From assembly GCF_000166135.1 (NCBI RefSeq), contig NC_014666.1:7998001-8062000 (forward strand): a stretch of DNA of 64,000 nt, read 5' to 3'. The translations under genes were made by a program, and so were the position numbers. Positions 51,311-59,814 of the stretch are shown here, in pieces. Position 1 is the first letter of the stretch. The number at the start of each line of letters is the position of its first letter. This DNA is from Pseudofrankia inefficax. Its GTDB lineage: Bacteria; Actinomycetota; Actinomycetes; Frankiales; Frankiaceae. The notes beneath the pieces are model-generated. The model searched no databases and was not told the DNA's origin. It saw only the letters and a program-made list of their open reading frames with translations.

Positions 51311-52194
51311 GCGGAAAGCCAGCGCTGAGACTCTCCGTTCCGACTCCCGTCGTCACGATGCTTCCCGGTGCGCACGCGCGCTGGGAGGAGAGCGCCGGCA
51401 TCGAGGAGGTGGCGCGGATAGCCCAGGCCGCCGACTGGCTGGGCTATCACCACCTGACCTGCAGCGAGCATGTCGGCGTTCCGGCCGCTGAGGCGGTTCG
51501 CCGCGGCGCGCGTTACTTCGACCCACTGGCGACCTTCGGCTATCTGGCCGCGCGTACCGAGCGGATCCGGCTGGCGACGAACGTGCTGGTCCTCGGCTAC
51601 CACCACCCCCTGGAGATCGCCAAGAGGTACGGCACTCTCGACGTCGTCAGTGGCGGCCGGGTCATCCTCGGCGTCGGGGTCGGCACGCTCAGGGACGAGT
51701 TCGACCTGCTCGACGCGCCGTTCGAGGACCGTGGGGCCCGCGCGGACGACGCGCTGCGGGCGCTACGGGCATCCCTTTCACAGGCAGAGCCGGCCTACCG
51801 GGGCGAGTACTACAGCTTCGGCGGACTCGTCGTCGATCCCTGCGCCGTGCAGGACCGGCTGCCGTTGTGGGTCGGCGGGCGAACCCTACGGTCCCTTCGC
51901 CGCGCGATCGCCCTGGCCGACGGATGGAGCCCTTTCGGCGTCACACCGGCCCAGGCGCGCGGATGGATTCAGCGGGAAGAGCTTCCCGCGGGCTTCGAGA
52001 TCGTGCTCGGACCGGGACGCCCTCTCGACCCGATCGCGGACCCGGACGCGGCCGCCGAAGAGCTCGCCGAACTCGCCGCCGCCGGCGCCACCATCGCCTC
52101 GGCCAGGCTCGTCCACCACTCCCTCCAGCACTACCTCGACCAACTCGAAGCGCTCGCCGCGCTTCACGCCGATATCTCGTCACCGAAGACATGA
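51307..52194 (+). CDS. LLM-class F420/FMN-dependent oxidoreductase
   Basis: 295 aa from ATG 51307. It opens with EEVARIAQAADWLGYHHLTC and SEHVGVP, has the barrel strand RIRLATNVLVLGYHHPLEIA and GGRVILGVGVG TL-type turns, then WVGGRTLRSLRRAIALADGW. These mark luciferase-like monooxygenases or F420-dependent dehydrogenases. In actinobacteria, F420 is the likelier cofactor. It is operon-coupled with the SDR and P450, suggesting stepwise oxidation of a terpenoid or steroid-like compound (inference). Confidence 0.9.
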   Translation: MSGKPALRLSVPTPVVTMLPGAHARWEESAGIEEVARIAQAADWLGYHHLTCSEHVGVPAAEAVRRGARYFDPLATFGYLAARTERIRLATNVLVLGYHHPLEIAKRYGTLDVVSGGRVILGVGVGTLRDEFDLLDAPFEDRGARADDALRALRASLSQAEPAYRGEYYSFGGLVVDPCAVQDRLPLWVGGRTLRSLRRAIALADGWSPFGVTPAQARGWIQREELPAGFEIVLGPGRPLDPIADPDAAAEELAELAAAGATIASARLVHHSLQHYLDQLEALAALHADISSPKT

Positions 52195-52210
52195 ACGAGA
52201 GGCAGATCCA

Positions 52211-53410
52211 GTGGCGCTGATGAACGACAGTGATGTCTACTACGACCCGTTCGACTTCGCGATCGACGACGACCCCTATCCGGTCTGGCAGCGGATGCGG
52301 GATGAGAAGCCGCTCTACTACAACGAGCGGTACGACTTCTTCGCTCTGAGCCGGTACGAGGACGTCTCTCCCGCCCTGACCGACTGGCAGACCTACCGCT
52401 CGGGAAAGGGCTCTGTCCTCGAGATCATAAGGGCCAACGTCGAGATCCCGCCCGGCGTCATCCTCTTTGAGGACCCACCCCGGCATGACATCCACCGATC
52501 GCTGCTCGCCCGGGTGTTCACACCAAAGAAGATGACGGCGCTGGAGCCCAAGGTTCGCGAGTTCACGACCAGGTGCCTGGACCCGCTCGTCGAGGGTGGC
52601 GAGTTCGACTTCGTCCGCCATCTTGGCGCGCAGATGCCCATGCGCACGATCGGCTTCCTCCTCGGGATCCCTGAAAGCGACCAGGAAGCGATCAGAGACC
52701 AGATCGACAGAAGCATGAACCTCGAACACTCGACAGCTCAGGACGTCTACGACGACGAGTTTCTGAGTGGCTCGATGTTCGCCGACTACATCGACTGGCG
52801 GGCCAGACACCCGTCCGACGATCTCATGACCGAGCTGCTCACCGCCGAGTTCGAAGACGAGACCGGAACGGTCCGCCGACTCACCCGCGCGGAGATCCTC
52901 ACCTACGTCACGCTGCTCACGGGCGCCGGGAACGAGACGACGACCCGCCTCATCGGATGGACAGGCAAGCTGCTCGCCGCGCACCCGGACCAGCGCCGTC
53001 AGCTGGCGGCCGACCACTCACTGATCCCGAACGCCATCGAGGAGATCCTGCGGTACGAGGCGCCCTCCCCGATCCAGGCACGCTACGTGGCACAGGATGT
53101 CGAGCTCCACGGACAGACAGTCCCCGAGGGCAGCGTCATGGCTCTGCTCAACGCGTCGGCCAACCGCGACGATCGGCATTTCGACAGCGGGGACACCTTC
53201 GACATCCGTAGGAAGATCGACCGACACCTGACCTTCGGCTACGGAATTCACTTCTGCCTCGGCGCCGCACTGGCCCGGCTGGAGGGACGCGTCGCCCTCG
53301 ACGAGGTCCTGAACCGGTGGGCCGACTGGGAGATCGACTGGCCGAACGCCAAGATGGCCCACACCTCGACGACCCGCGGCTGGGAACGCCTGCCCGCTCT
53401 CGTACGCTGA
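52211..53410 (+). CDS. Cytochrome P450
   Basis: 399 aa from GTG 52211 (ATG 52220 also possible) with GAGAGGCAG upstream. All P450 landmarks are present: the I-helix AGNETTTR, EEILRYEAP for the ExxR, and heme loop FGYGIHFCLGAALARLEG with Cys349. It is a soluble class I enzyme needing ferredoxin and reductase from elsewhere; none is adjacent. The operon suggests hydroxylation of a hydrophobic substrate. It is convergent with the GGDEF gene. Confidence 0.95.
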   Translation: MALMNDSDVYYDPFDFAIDDDPYPVWQRMRDEKPLYYNERYDFFALSRYEDVSPALTDWQTYRSGKGSVLEIIRANVEIPPGVILFEDPPRHDIHRSLLARVFTPKKMTALEPKVREFTTRCLDPLVEGGEFDFVRHLGAQMPMRTIGFLLGIPESDQEAIRDQIDRSMNLEHSTAQDVYDDEFLSGSMFADYIDWRARHPSDDLMTELLTAEFEDETGTVRRLTRAEILTYVTLLTGAGNETTTRLIGWTGKLLAAHPDQRRQLAADHSLIPNAIEEILRYEAPSPIQARYVAQDVELHGQTVPEGSVMALLNASANRDDRHFDSGDTFDIRRKIDRHLTFGYGIHFCLGAALARLEGRVALDEVLNRWADWEIDWPNAKMAHTSTTRGWERLPALVR

Positions 53411-53449
53411 CAGCCACCTTCGGGTTTCCTCCGTGAACAGGCGGGCGCG

Positions 53450-55045
53450 CTAGGCGCCACCTGCACCGCAACCGCGGTCCGGCCGGCCAGGTTGGTAGAC
53501 GACAAGTCCACCACCCGCCTGTCGTTTTGCCGCATACATGGCAAGGTCAGCGTCATGTAACAGGGCGTCGGGATCAGCGGGACGATCGCCGTCGGCGATC
53601 ACGACTCCGAGACTGACCCCCACCGGCTTGAGCCGATCAGCCAGCAGTGTGGGTGCGCGGATCGCGTCGGCCAGGCGTTCGCAGAATCGCCGTGGATCCT
53701 CATTCCTGTCGTCGAGAAGGATCGCGAACTCATCGCCACCGAGCCGCGCGACCGTGTCGACGGGGCGGACGCCCGCGCGGAGTCGATCCGCCGTGGTCCG
53801 CAACAGGGCGTCTCCGACAGCGTGGCCGAAGGTGTCATTGACTTGCTTGAAGTTGTCGAGGTCGCAGTACACCAGTGCGAACGGCTGGCTGCCACGACGT
53901 GCCAGCGCCGCACGGACGCGCTCAGTGAACAGCGCGCGATTCGCGAGGCCGGTCAGCGGGTCATGGAAAGCCTGGTAGCGCAACTGGCGCCGACTGATCT
54001 GGACTGCCTTCAGGAGCCGGGTGTTCTCAGACTGGATCATCATCTGTCGCACGATCACCAGCAGGAGAAGGCCGATCAGACCGGCGCGCTCGGCGTTGTC
54101 GATCGGGGTCTTCGCAATCAACTGGCCGACGACCAGCAGACCGGCCGTGCCGAGCGCCACGTAGGGCAACGACATGCGGAGGCGCAGCGTGCGCGGGCTT
54201 CCGCTCCGGCGTTCCGGCGGTGCCGACCCGGGGACTGGTACAAGGCTGGCGAGCAGCAGCATCAGCCACCCTGCCGTCGCGATGACATCGACGATCGGCG
54301 TGCTCCTGTGTCCGCCCGAGGCGGTGATGGTGAGGTAGCTCGCCGTCGAGACAGCCATCGCGCCCATACCAGCGGCCAGCAGAGCGAGTGCCTGACCAGA
54401 ACGCGGCTGACGGAACGTCGCCAGAAGGAGGCAGGCGGCCAGCAGGATCAAGTCTCCGACGAGGGCGCCCGTGTTGGCGATGATCCCCGCGGTATTGACG
54501 TGGCGCGTTCCCAGTGATGAGCCGAGAACCGTCGCCCAGGTGAGAAGGAACATCGAATCGACCAGGAGCAGGCTGTCCAACGCCGTTATCGCGTACCAGT
54601 GGTAGCCCTCCCACGGCACGGCGCGTTCGTCCGTCTCCGTCTCGAGCGGATCCGAGGGGAACAAAAGAATTCCGACCAGATTGACGACGACGACGGCTAA
54701 GAAGAGCGTACTGGGCCAGGGTACATAAGCCGGGAGAGTCGACTGGTGGTCAACGATCCAACGGACATGCCAGGCACTGACGAAGACGGTTGGAAGCGTT
54801 GCGATCCCAAGCGCCACCCGCCAGCGCCGATCGGCTCCACGCGCGCGCCAGCCGGTCCACAGCATGCATAACCCCGCGGCCGCGCAGGCGACCGCCGCCG
54901 CGGCGCCGGCCACGAGGACGCTCTGCGCATTGGGCGCAAACAACCCGAACACGGCGAGGACGAGCACGAAAGCCGCACAAGACAGTGCTGATGGTCGCAC
55001 CTTCGACCGACCGCCGAGCACGGGGACGCACCTCCTCGAAGGCAT
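53450..55045 (-). CDS. Membrane-bound diguanylate cyclase (GGDEF)
   Basis: 531 aa. About nine hydrophobic segments occupy residues ~20-330 (for example LSCAAFVLVLAVFGLFAP and LIGLLLLVIVRQMMI), followed by a linker and a GGDEF domain: HDPLTGLANRALFTERV, VYCDLDNFKQVNDTFGHAVG and RLGGDEFAILLDD with an intact GGDEF active site. No EAL domain, so it should make cyclic di-GMP. The start could be further in than 55045. It breaks the catabolic regulon and is probably independently expressed. Confidence 0.92.
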   Translation of the reverse strand: MPSRRCVPVLGGRSKVRPSALSCAAFVLVLAVFGLFAPNAQSVLVAGAAAAVACAAAGLCMLWTGWRARGADRRWRVALGIATLPTVFVSAWHVRWIVDHQSTLPAYVPWPSTLFLAVVVVNLVGILLFPSDPLETETDERAVPWEGYHWYAITALDSLLLVDSMFLLTWATVLGSSLGTRHVNTAGIIANTGALVGDLILLAACLLLATFRQPRSGQALALLAAGMGAMAVSTASYLTITASGGHRSTPIVDVIATAGWLMLLLASLVPVPGSAPPERRSGSPRTLRLRMSLPYVALGTAGLLVVGQLIAKTPIDNAERAGLIGLLLLVIVRQMMIQSENTRLLKAVQISRRQLRYQAFHDPLTGLANRALFTERVRAALARRGSQPFALVYCDLDNFKQVNDTFGHAVGDALLRTTADRLRAGVRPVDTVARLGGDEFAILLDDRNEDPRRFCERLADAIRAPTLLADRLKPVGVSLGVVIADGDRPADPDALLHDADLAMYAAKRQAGGGLVVYQPGRPDRGCGAGGA

Positions 55046-55405
55046 CGAGCATCACCTCGCCAGCCACGTCCCCCGACGGTTCTAGAGCACTACTCCGTGA
55101 AAGCACTACCCAGACGGCGAACGTCGTCACCTCTCGGACGCGCTCGCGCCGGCCAGGGCGCCAGCCCGACCCACGACAAGGATCGGACGTTCTAGCGGAA
55201 ATGTCCGATCCTCTGATACGCTCCGGCTGGTCGAAGGTCGGGGCCACCGCCCGCGACCATCCTTCGACGCCGGCGCCCTCATGATCTTGGGTCCGGCGGC
55301 CTGTGGCGGCCTGCTGCTCGGCGCGCGAGGCGAAGCAGTGGCCTGGAAGCCCTCGAAGCTGTCGGCCGCGGATTCTGTCCGCCGCGCCGCGAAGGGACGG
55401 AACGA
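55046..55405. other. Non-coding region with operator copy c
   Basis: 360 bases without a supportable gene. The only clear feature is the operator at 55182-55209, and GAAGGGACGG at 55391-55400 just before the ATG at 55406. Confidence 0.5.
55182..55209 (+). promoter_or_regulatory. ATCGGAC-N14-GTCCGAT operator, copy c
   Basis: ATCGGACGTTCTAGCGGAAA leads to GTCCGATCCTC, then TACGCT at the same distance as in copy b. It reads toward the CrtC-like gene at 55406, about 200 bp downstream. Confidence 0.75.
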
Positions 55406-56572
55406 ATGGCGCTCAAGGACATCGGCGCGCTGCGGGGTGCCGACGAGACCCTGAACCATCAGTTGGCGGACACGTTCGCCACCGTGGCCGAGTCCGATCT
55501 GGCCTGGACCGAGAAGATCTGGGGCTCGCTGGCGAGCACCGACGGTTCGTTACAGGTGAGCTTCGGGCTGGGCAAATATCACAACCGGGGCATCGTGGAC
55601 GGCTTCGCCGGCGTCTCCCGAGGACGGGAGCAGTGGACCGTCCGCGGGAGCCGGGAACTTCGGACCGACCCGGAGGAGACCGCCGTCGGCCCGATCCGCT
55701 ACGAGATCGTCGCGCCGCTGAACCAGGTGCGGTTCCAGCTGGAGCCCAACGACGTACAGCCGATCTCCTTCGATCTCGTCCTGTCGGGAGTGACCCCTCC
55801 CTTCTTCGAGAACCGCAACCTCGTCCGCAACCGCCGCACCGGCCGCGTGGACGTCAACGTCGTCCGCTATCACCAGGGCGGGTGGGTCTCGGGCACCGTC
55901 ACGGTCCGCGGTGAGACGCACGCGGTCCGGCCGGAGGCATGGTTCGGCTACCGGGACCACTCCTGGGGAGTCCGGCAGGCTGTCGGCGCGCCGCCCTCCG
56001 ACCTGATCCGTGGCAGGCCCCGGGCGGACTCGGCACCCATCAAGGGCAGCATGAAATGGACGCCGGCTTTCCTGCGCCGCCCGGACGGCTCGTACTACGA
56101 GACCGCGGTTTCGATCGCGGAGGGCGCCTGGGGTTACACCTCCGCGTATCTGAACGAGTCCGACGGCACCCAGCTGAGGGTTCGCGAGGCCGAGCCGCGT
56201 ATCGAGTACGACCCGCGGACACGGTTCGTGAAGGGCGGGGAGCTGCACCTCACGATGGAGTCTGGTGAGAAACGGGTCGTCGAGGTCGAGGCGCTGGGCG
56301 AGTCCGGCTTCTTCCTGAAGACCGGGGGATATGGCTCCTGGAACGGGCATATTCATGGGTCGTGGCTGGGCAGGCTGCATCTCGATGGCGAGTACTTCGA
56401 GGACTGCTGGAGCGAAGACAGCCGGCGGGTACTCGGGCAGTTGCGGGACACGCCCATCCGGGTGCGGGAGGGCGACGCGGTGGGCTACGGAGTCATGGAG
56501 AGCATCATCCAGGGCGAGTGGCCTGAGCTGGGCCTGACCGCGGAGTCCGATTTTCAGGTGTCATTCGGATGA
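55406..56572 (+). CDS. CrtC/lipocalin-like conserved protein
   Basis: 388 aa. Two beta-barrel-like halves: RYEIVAPLNQVRFQLEPNDV then PISFDLVLSGVTPPFFENRN, and PEAWFGYRDHSWGVRQAVGA. The WFGYRDHSWGVR block recalls hydroxyneurosporene synthase (CrtC) and related lipocalin-like proteins of hydrophobic-compound metabolism (DUF7064/7065-type). It may bind or hydrate a hydrophobic substrate. It is followed 52 nt later by the phosphotransferase, and both fall under operator copy c. Confidence 0.75.
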   Translation: MALKDIGALRGADETLNHQLADTFATVAESDLAWTEKIWGSLASTDGSLQVSFGLGKYHNRGIVDGFAGVSRGREQWTVRGSRELRTDPEETAVGPIRYEIVAPLNQVRFQLEPNDVQPISFDLVLSGVTPPFFENRNLVRNRRTGRVDVNVVRYHQGGWVSGTVTVRGETHAVRPEAWFGYRDHSWGVRQAVGAPPSDLIRGRPRADSAPIKGSMKWTPAFLRRPDGSYYETAVSIAEGAWGYTSAYLNESDGTQLRVREAEPRIEYDPRTRFVKGGELHLTMESGEKRVVEVEALGESGFFLKTGGYGSWNGHIHGSWLGRLHLDGEYFEDCWSEDSRRVLGQLRDTPIRVREGDAVGYGVMESIIQGEWPELGLTAESDFQVSFG

Positions 56573-56624
56573 TGACCGCGGCGGCCGCCGAAACCCGCCT
56601 GACCGGGCGCGAAGGGAGCAGGCA

Positions 56625-57731
56625 ATGCGAACCGAGAACGCCCTCGAGCGGCTGACCTCCTGGCTCCAGGATCGAATGCCGGCCAGGACCGACCTCCAGG
56701 TCGAGAACTCCAGCCGCGTCACCTTCGGCCACTCGGCGGAGATGCTGGCGCTGACGCTCGCCTGGCCCACCGCCACCGGACGGCGGCGCCAGGACGTCGT
56801 CGTGCGCCTGCGCCCGCCCTTCCCCGGCCTGCTGGAGCCGTACGACATGGCCCGGCAGTTCACCATCCTGCGGGCACTGGAGAAGACCGACGTCCGCAGC
56901 CCGGCCGTCCTGTGGCTCGACGAGTCGGGCGAGGTGCTGGGACGGCCGTTCTATGTGATGGAGCGAATCGCCGGGGACGTCTACGAGCAGCAGATGCCCG
57001 CCGAACTGGACGCTCGGCCGGCGACGGTCCACCGGATGACGCGGGCGCTGGTCGAACAGCTCGCGGCTATCCACCTGGTGGATCTGTCCGGCACAGGCCT
57101 CGTGGCGCTCGGCGACGGCCGTTCGTATCTCGACCACCAGCTCGACCGCTGGACGGCCGAGATGCGCCGGGTCCAGCGCGGCGAGCTCCCGGGCCTCGAG
57201 CGGCTCCTCGCCGAGTTGCGGGACCGCAGGCCGACGGCGTCAGAGCGGGTCACCCTCGTGCACGGCGACCCAAAGCCGGGGAACTTCGCGTTCGTCGACG
57301 GCGAGGTCACAGGTGTGTTCGACTGGGAGATGGCAGGAATCGGCGATCCCCTCGCCGACGTCGGCTATCTCGACCTTCTCTGGAAGACACCCGTCTTCTT
57401 CACGAGCCGGCCGGCGGCACTGACCTCCGACGAGGCGGTCGCGTACTACGAGGAGCTGACCGGAATTCCGGTCCGGCATCGCGAGTGGTACCGCGCGCTG
57501 CAGGCGTTCAAGACCTCCGTGATCCTCCTCGTCGGCGCCATGCTGTTCGACGCGGGCCACACCGACGACCCGCGGTTCGGGATGATGGGTAGAGCTATCA
57601 CGCCCTACGTCCGGCGGTCGCTAAGCGATTTCGGCATCAACGAGCCGCCGCCGTCTGGACCCGTCGAGCCGCGACCGGAGCGGCTCCTGAAGCCGGACCC
57701 GGCCCGGTCCGGAGACCGCACTGGGCGGTAG
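56625..57731 (+). CDS. APH-family phosphotransferase (ACAD10/choline-kinase-like)
   Basis: 368 aa from ATG 56625 with GAAGGGAGCAGG upstream. The kinase-like fold has TLVHGDPKPGNFAFVDGEVT (catalytic HGDxxxxN) and GVFDWEMAGIGDPLADVGYL (metal-binding Asp). Such proteins in catabolic clusters phosphorylate hydroxyacyl groups or small alcohols; antibiotic resistance is less likely in this setting. The substrate is unknown. Confidence 0.88.
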   Translation: MRTENALERLTSWLQDRMPARTDLQVENSSRVTFGHSAEMLALTLAWPTATGRRRQDVVVRLRPPFPGLLEPYDMARQFTILRALEKTDVRSPAVLWLDESGEVLGRPFYVMERIAGDVYEQQMPAELDARPATVHRMTRALVEQLAAIHLVDLSGTGLVALGDGRSYLDHQLDRWTAEMRRVQRGELPGLERLLAELRDRRPTASERVTLVHGDPKPGNFAFVDGEVTGVFDWEMAGIGDPLADVGYLDLLWKTPVFFTSRPAALTSDEAVAYYEELTGIPVRHREWYRALQAFKTSVILLVGAMLFDAGHTDDPRFGMMGRAITPYVRRSLSDFGINEPPPSGPVEPRPERLLKPDPARSGDRTGR

Positions 57732-57767
57732 GCACCGACGGAACAACCCTGCGGTGGCCGCGTCCGC

Positions 57768-58103
57768 TTACCAGACCAGCGTCAGTCCCTCCCGGCCGCC
57801 GATCGTCTCCAGCCGGTGGGTGAGCGCCGCCTTGATCTGTCGCAGGCTGTCGGCGTCCGTGGCGTCGACTGAGAGGACGAGCGCGTCGTCGTTGGCTTCG
57901 AGCCGGCAGGTCCCGCGGTCGAACTCGATCAGGGCGGCGTCTCCGCTGCGGGTCACGGTCCGGATCCGCGGGAGGCCAGCGCCGCCGTGCCCGGCCTCGT
58001 GGCGGTGGTGGATGGCGCTCAGGTGGCCGCACAACTGGGCGAGATAGCGGTCCGCCCGGTCCGTGGCCGCGCGCCCGTCGGCACTGGGCAGATCAGGCGA
58101 CAT
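57768..58103 (-). CDS. DUF2218 family protein
   Basis: 111 aa. RYLAQLCGHLSAIHHRH, IEFDRGTCRLEANDDALVLS and RLETIGGREGLTLVW match the DUF2218 pattern. DUF2218 proteins often neighbour iron-siderophore or transporter genes. The ATG overlaps the stop of the ABC permease gene, so it is the last gene of that unit. Its function is unknown. Confidence 0.85.
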   Translation of the reverse strand: MSPDLPSADGRAATDRADRYLAQLCGHLSAIHHRHEAGHGGAGLPRIRTVTRSGDAALIEFDRGTCRLEANDDALVLSVDATDADSLRQIKAALTHRLETIGGREGLTLVW

Positions 58104-58833
58104 CGCGCCGGGAGGTCGCCAGCGTGGCGGCGGCGAGCGCCACGACGGTGTAGGCCGCCAGGAGCGCGGCGGCCGTGCCGGGCGTGCGCAGTGCGCCCGC
58201 GCGGTCCTGCCCGGCGAGGGCCTGGGCGAGCGCGCCGGGAGCGAACCGGTGCACCGCTGGCAGGTCGGTCAGCAGGTTCTCCACGAACAGCAGCCAGGCG
58301 AACAGCGCGACGAGGGACGGTACCTGCGCGCGGATGACCGCGCCGACCGCCAGTCCCACGACGGCGAGCAGCCCTCCTCCGAGCGCCCCACCGCCGAGGA
58401 GTTGCGCGTAGTCCCCAGCGGTGAGCCGGACGCTCAGCCCGCGCAGGTCCAGGGCCAGGGCGCCGATGCCCGCGACGGTGCCGGTCGCGACCAGCCCGAC
58501 GAGCAGACCGGCGGCGAACACCGACACCGCCTTCGCCCTGATCACCGTCGCGCGTCGCGGAGTCGCGAGGAAGGTCGGGCGGATGGTTCCGGTGCGGATC
58601 TCGGCCGTGATCGACAACGCGCCGAGCAGGGCGGCGAACAGTGCGCCGAGGTTGCCGGCGACGTCGATGAAGATGCCGCGTTGGTCGGATCGGTTGGCGA
58701 GCTGGCTCGTCGAGAGACCGTAGGCGTGCAGCGCGACGGCGAGCGCGGCGAGCCCGGCGAGGGCGGCGAGGATGGCCGCCGTCGTCGGCGTCGTGGTGAG
58801 CTTGGCGAGTTCGGAACGCAGCTGTCGTCTCAT
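58093..58833 (-). CDS. ABC-2 type transporter permease
   Basis: 246 aa with about six hydrophobic segments (AAILAALAGLAALAVAL, LGALFAALLGALSITAEI, GLLVGLVATGTVAGIGAL, LGGGLLAVVGLAVGAVI, LVALFAWLLFVENLL, LLAAYTVVALAAATLA). The N-terminal SELAKLTTTPTTA and the loop GTIRPTFLATPRRATVIRAK are usual for ABC-2 exporters of the YhgE/lantibiotic-immunity kind. Its start overlaps the end of the ATPase gene. It is probably a drug or lipid exporter regulated by the adjacent two-component system. Confidence 0.9.
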   Translation of the reverse strand: MRRQLRSELAKLTTTPTTAAILAALAGLAALAVALHAYGLSTSQLANRSDQRGIFIDVAGNLGALFAALLGALSITAEIRTGTIRPTFLATPRRATVIRAKAVSVFAAGLLVGLVATGTVAGIGALALDLRGLSVRLTAGDYAQLLGGGALGGGLLAVVGLAVGAVIRAQVPSLVALFAWLLFVENLLTDLPAVHRFAPGALAQALAGQDRAGALRTPGTAAALLAAYTVVALAAATLATSRRDVA

Positions 58834-59549
58834 GCCGTCGCCGCCGAGGTGAGCGTGAGGTAGGCGTGTTCCAGGGAGCCGTCCCGGGTGAAGTCGGCGA
58901 TCGGCTGGTCCGCGACGAGCTTGCCGCGGCTGATGATGAGCACACGGTCGACGGTCTGGGTGACCTCGGCCAGCACGTGACTGGAGACGAGCACGGTTCC
59001 TCCCTGGTCGGCGAAGGTGCGGAGCAGAGCACGCAGCCAGTGCACGCCGGCCGGGTCCAGCCCGTTGATGGGCTCGTCGAGGACGAGAAGCGCCGGGTCG
59101 CCGAGCAGGGCGGCGGCGAGCCCGAGCCGCTGGCGCATCCCCAGCGAATAGGTCCGCACCGGTCGGCGAGCGGCGTCGGTCAGTTCCACGGCCTCCAGCG
59201 CCCGCTCGACCCGGGCGTGGTCGATGCCGGCGGCGAAGGCGAGCACGCGCAGGTGGTCGCGGCCGTTCCGAGCCGGGTGGAAATCAGCGGACTCAAGTAC
59301 GGCACCGACGGTGCCCACGGGGTCGGTGAGCTCGGCGAACGGGCGGCCCAGGACGTGGGCGGTACCGCTGGAGGGGGCGGCGAGTCCGAGCAGGAGGCGC
59401 AGGGTGGTCGACTTGCCGGCGCCGTTGGGCCCGAGGAACCCGGTGATCTGGCCTCGGTCGAGGGCGAACGTCAGGTCGTCGACGACGGGCCGGCCGCCGT
59501 ACCTCTTGGTGAGGCGCTCGACGGCGACGACCGGCGCAGAGCCGTTCAT
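58830..59549 (-). CDS. ABC transporter ATP-binding protein
   Basis: 239 aa. Walker A GPNGAGKST, signature YSLGMRQRL, Walker B LLVLDEP and the switch His in VLVSSHVL are intact. It pairs with the ABC-2 permease downstream; its own start overlaps the stop of a 44-aa membrane protein. The family commonly exports antibiotics or peptides, and the divergent NarL-type two-component system may sense the same stress. Confidence 0.95.
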   Translation of the reverse strand: MNGSAPVVAVERLTKRYGGRPVVDDLTFALDRGQITGFLGPNGAGKSTTLRLLLGLAAPSSGTAHVLGRPFAELTDPVGTVGAVLESADFHPARNGRDHLRVLAFAAGIDHARVERALEAVELTDAARRPVRTYSLGMRQRLGLAAALLGDPALLVLDEPINGLDPAGVHWLRALLRTFADQGGTVLVSSHVLAEVTQTVDRVLIISRGKLVADQPIADFTRDGSLEHAYLTLTSAATA

Positions 59550-59680
59550 GGACGCCGCCGCCGCATCACGAGGACCACGACGATGGCGACGACGACGAGG
59601 GCGCCGATGATCGCGATGTGCAGGACGGGGTGGTCCGCGAACCCGGAGGCGGTCGTGGAGGCCGTCGAAGCCGAAGTCAT
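59546..59680 (-). CDS. 44-aa single-span membrane protein coupled to the ABC exporter
   Basis: ATG 59680, stop 59546-59548 overlapping the ABC ATPase ATG (ATGA arrangement), so it is the first gene of the exporter unit. The first ~17 residues are Ser/Thr/Ala-rich (MTSASTASTTASGFAD), followed by a membrane helix (VLHIAIIGALVVVAIVVVLV) and a basic end RRRRP, giving an N-out, C-in topology. It is too short for usual gene calling. It may regulate or stabilise the transporter. GGGGTG lies just before the ATG. Confidence 0.65.
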   Translation of the reverse strand: MTSASTASTTASGFADHPVLHIAIIGALVVVAIVVVLVMRRRRP

Positions 59681-59814
59681 CACCCCGCGAACGCTAGGCA
59701 CGCGGGTAGCGGCGGAAAACGCCCCGACGGCTGATCTTCAACGTCCCCGCCGCGTCCACGGGCATCCCCCCACAGGGGGATTCGGGAACCGACGAAGCGA
59801 ACTACGCTCGCCAG

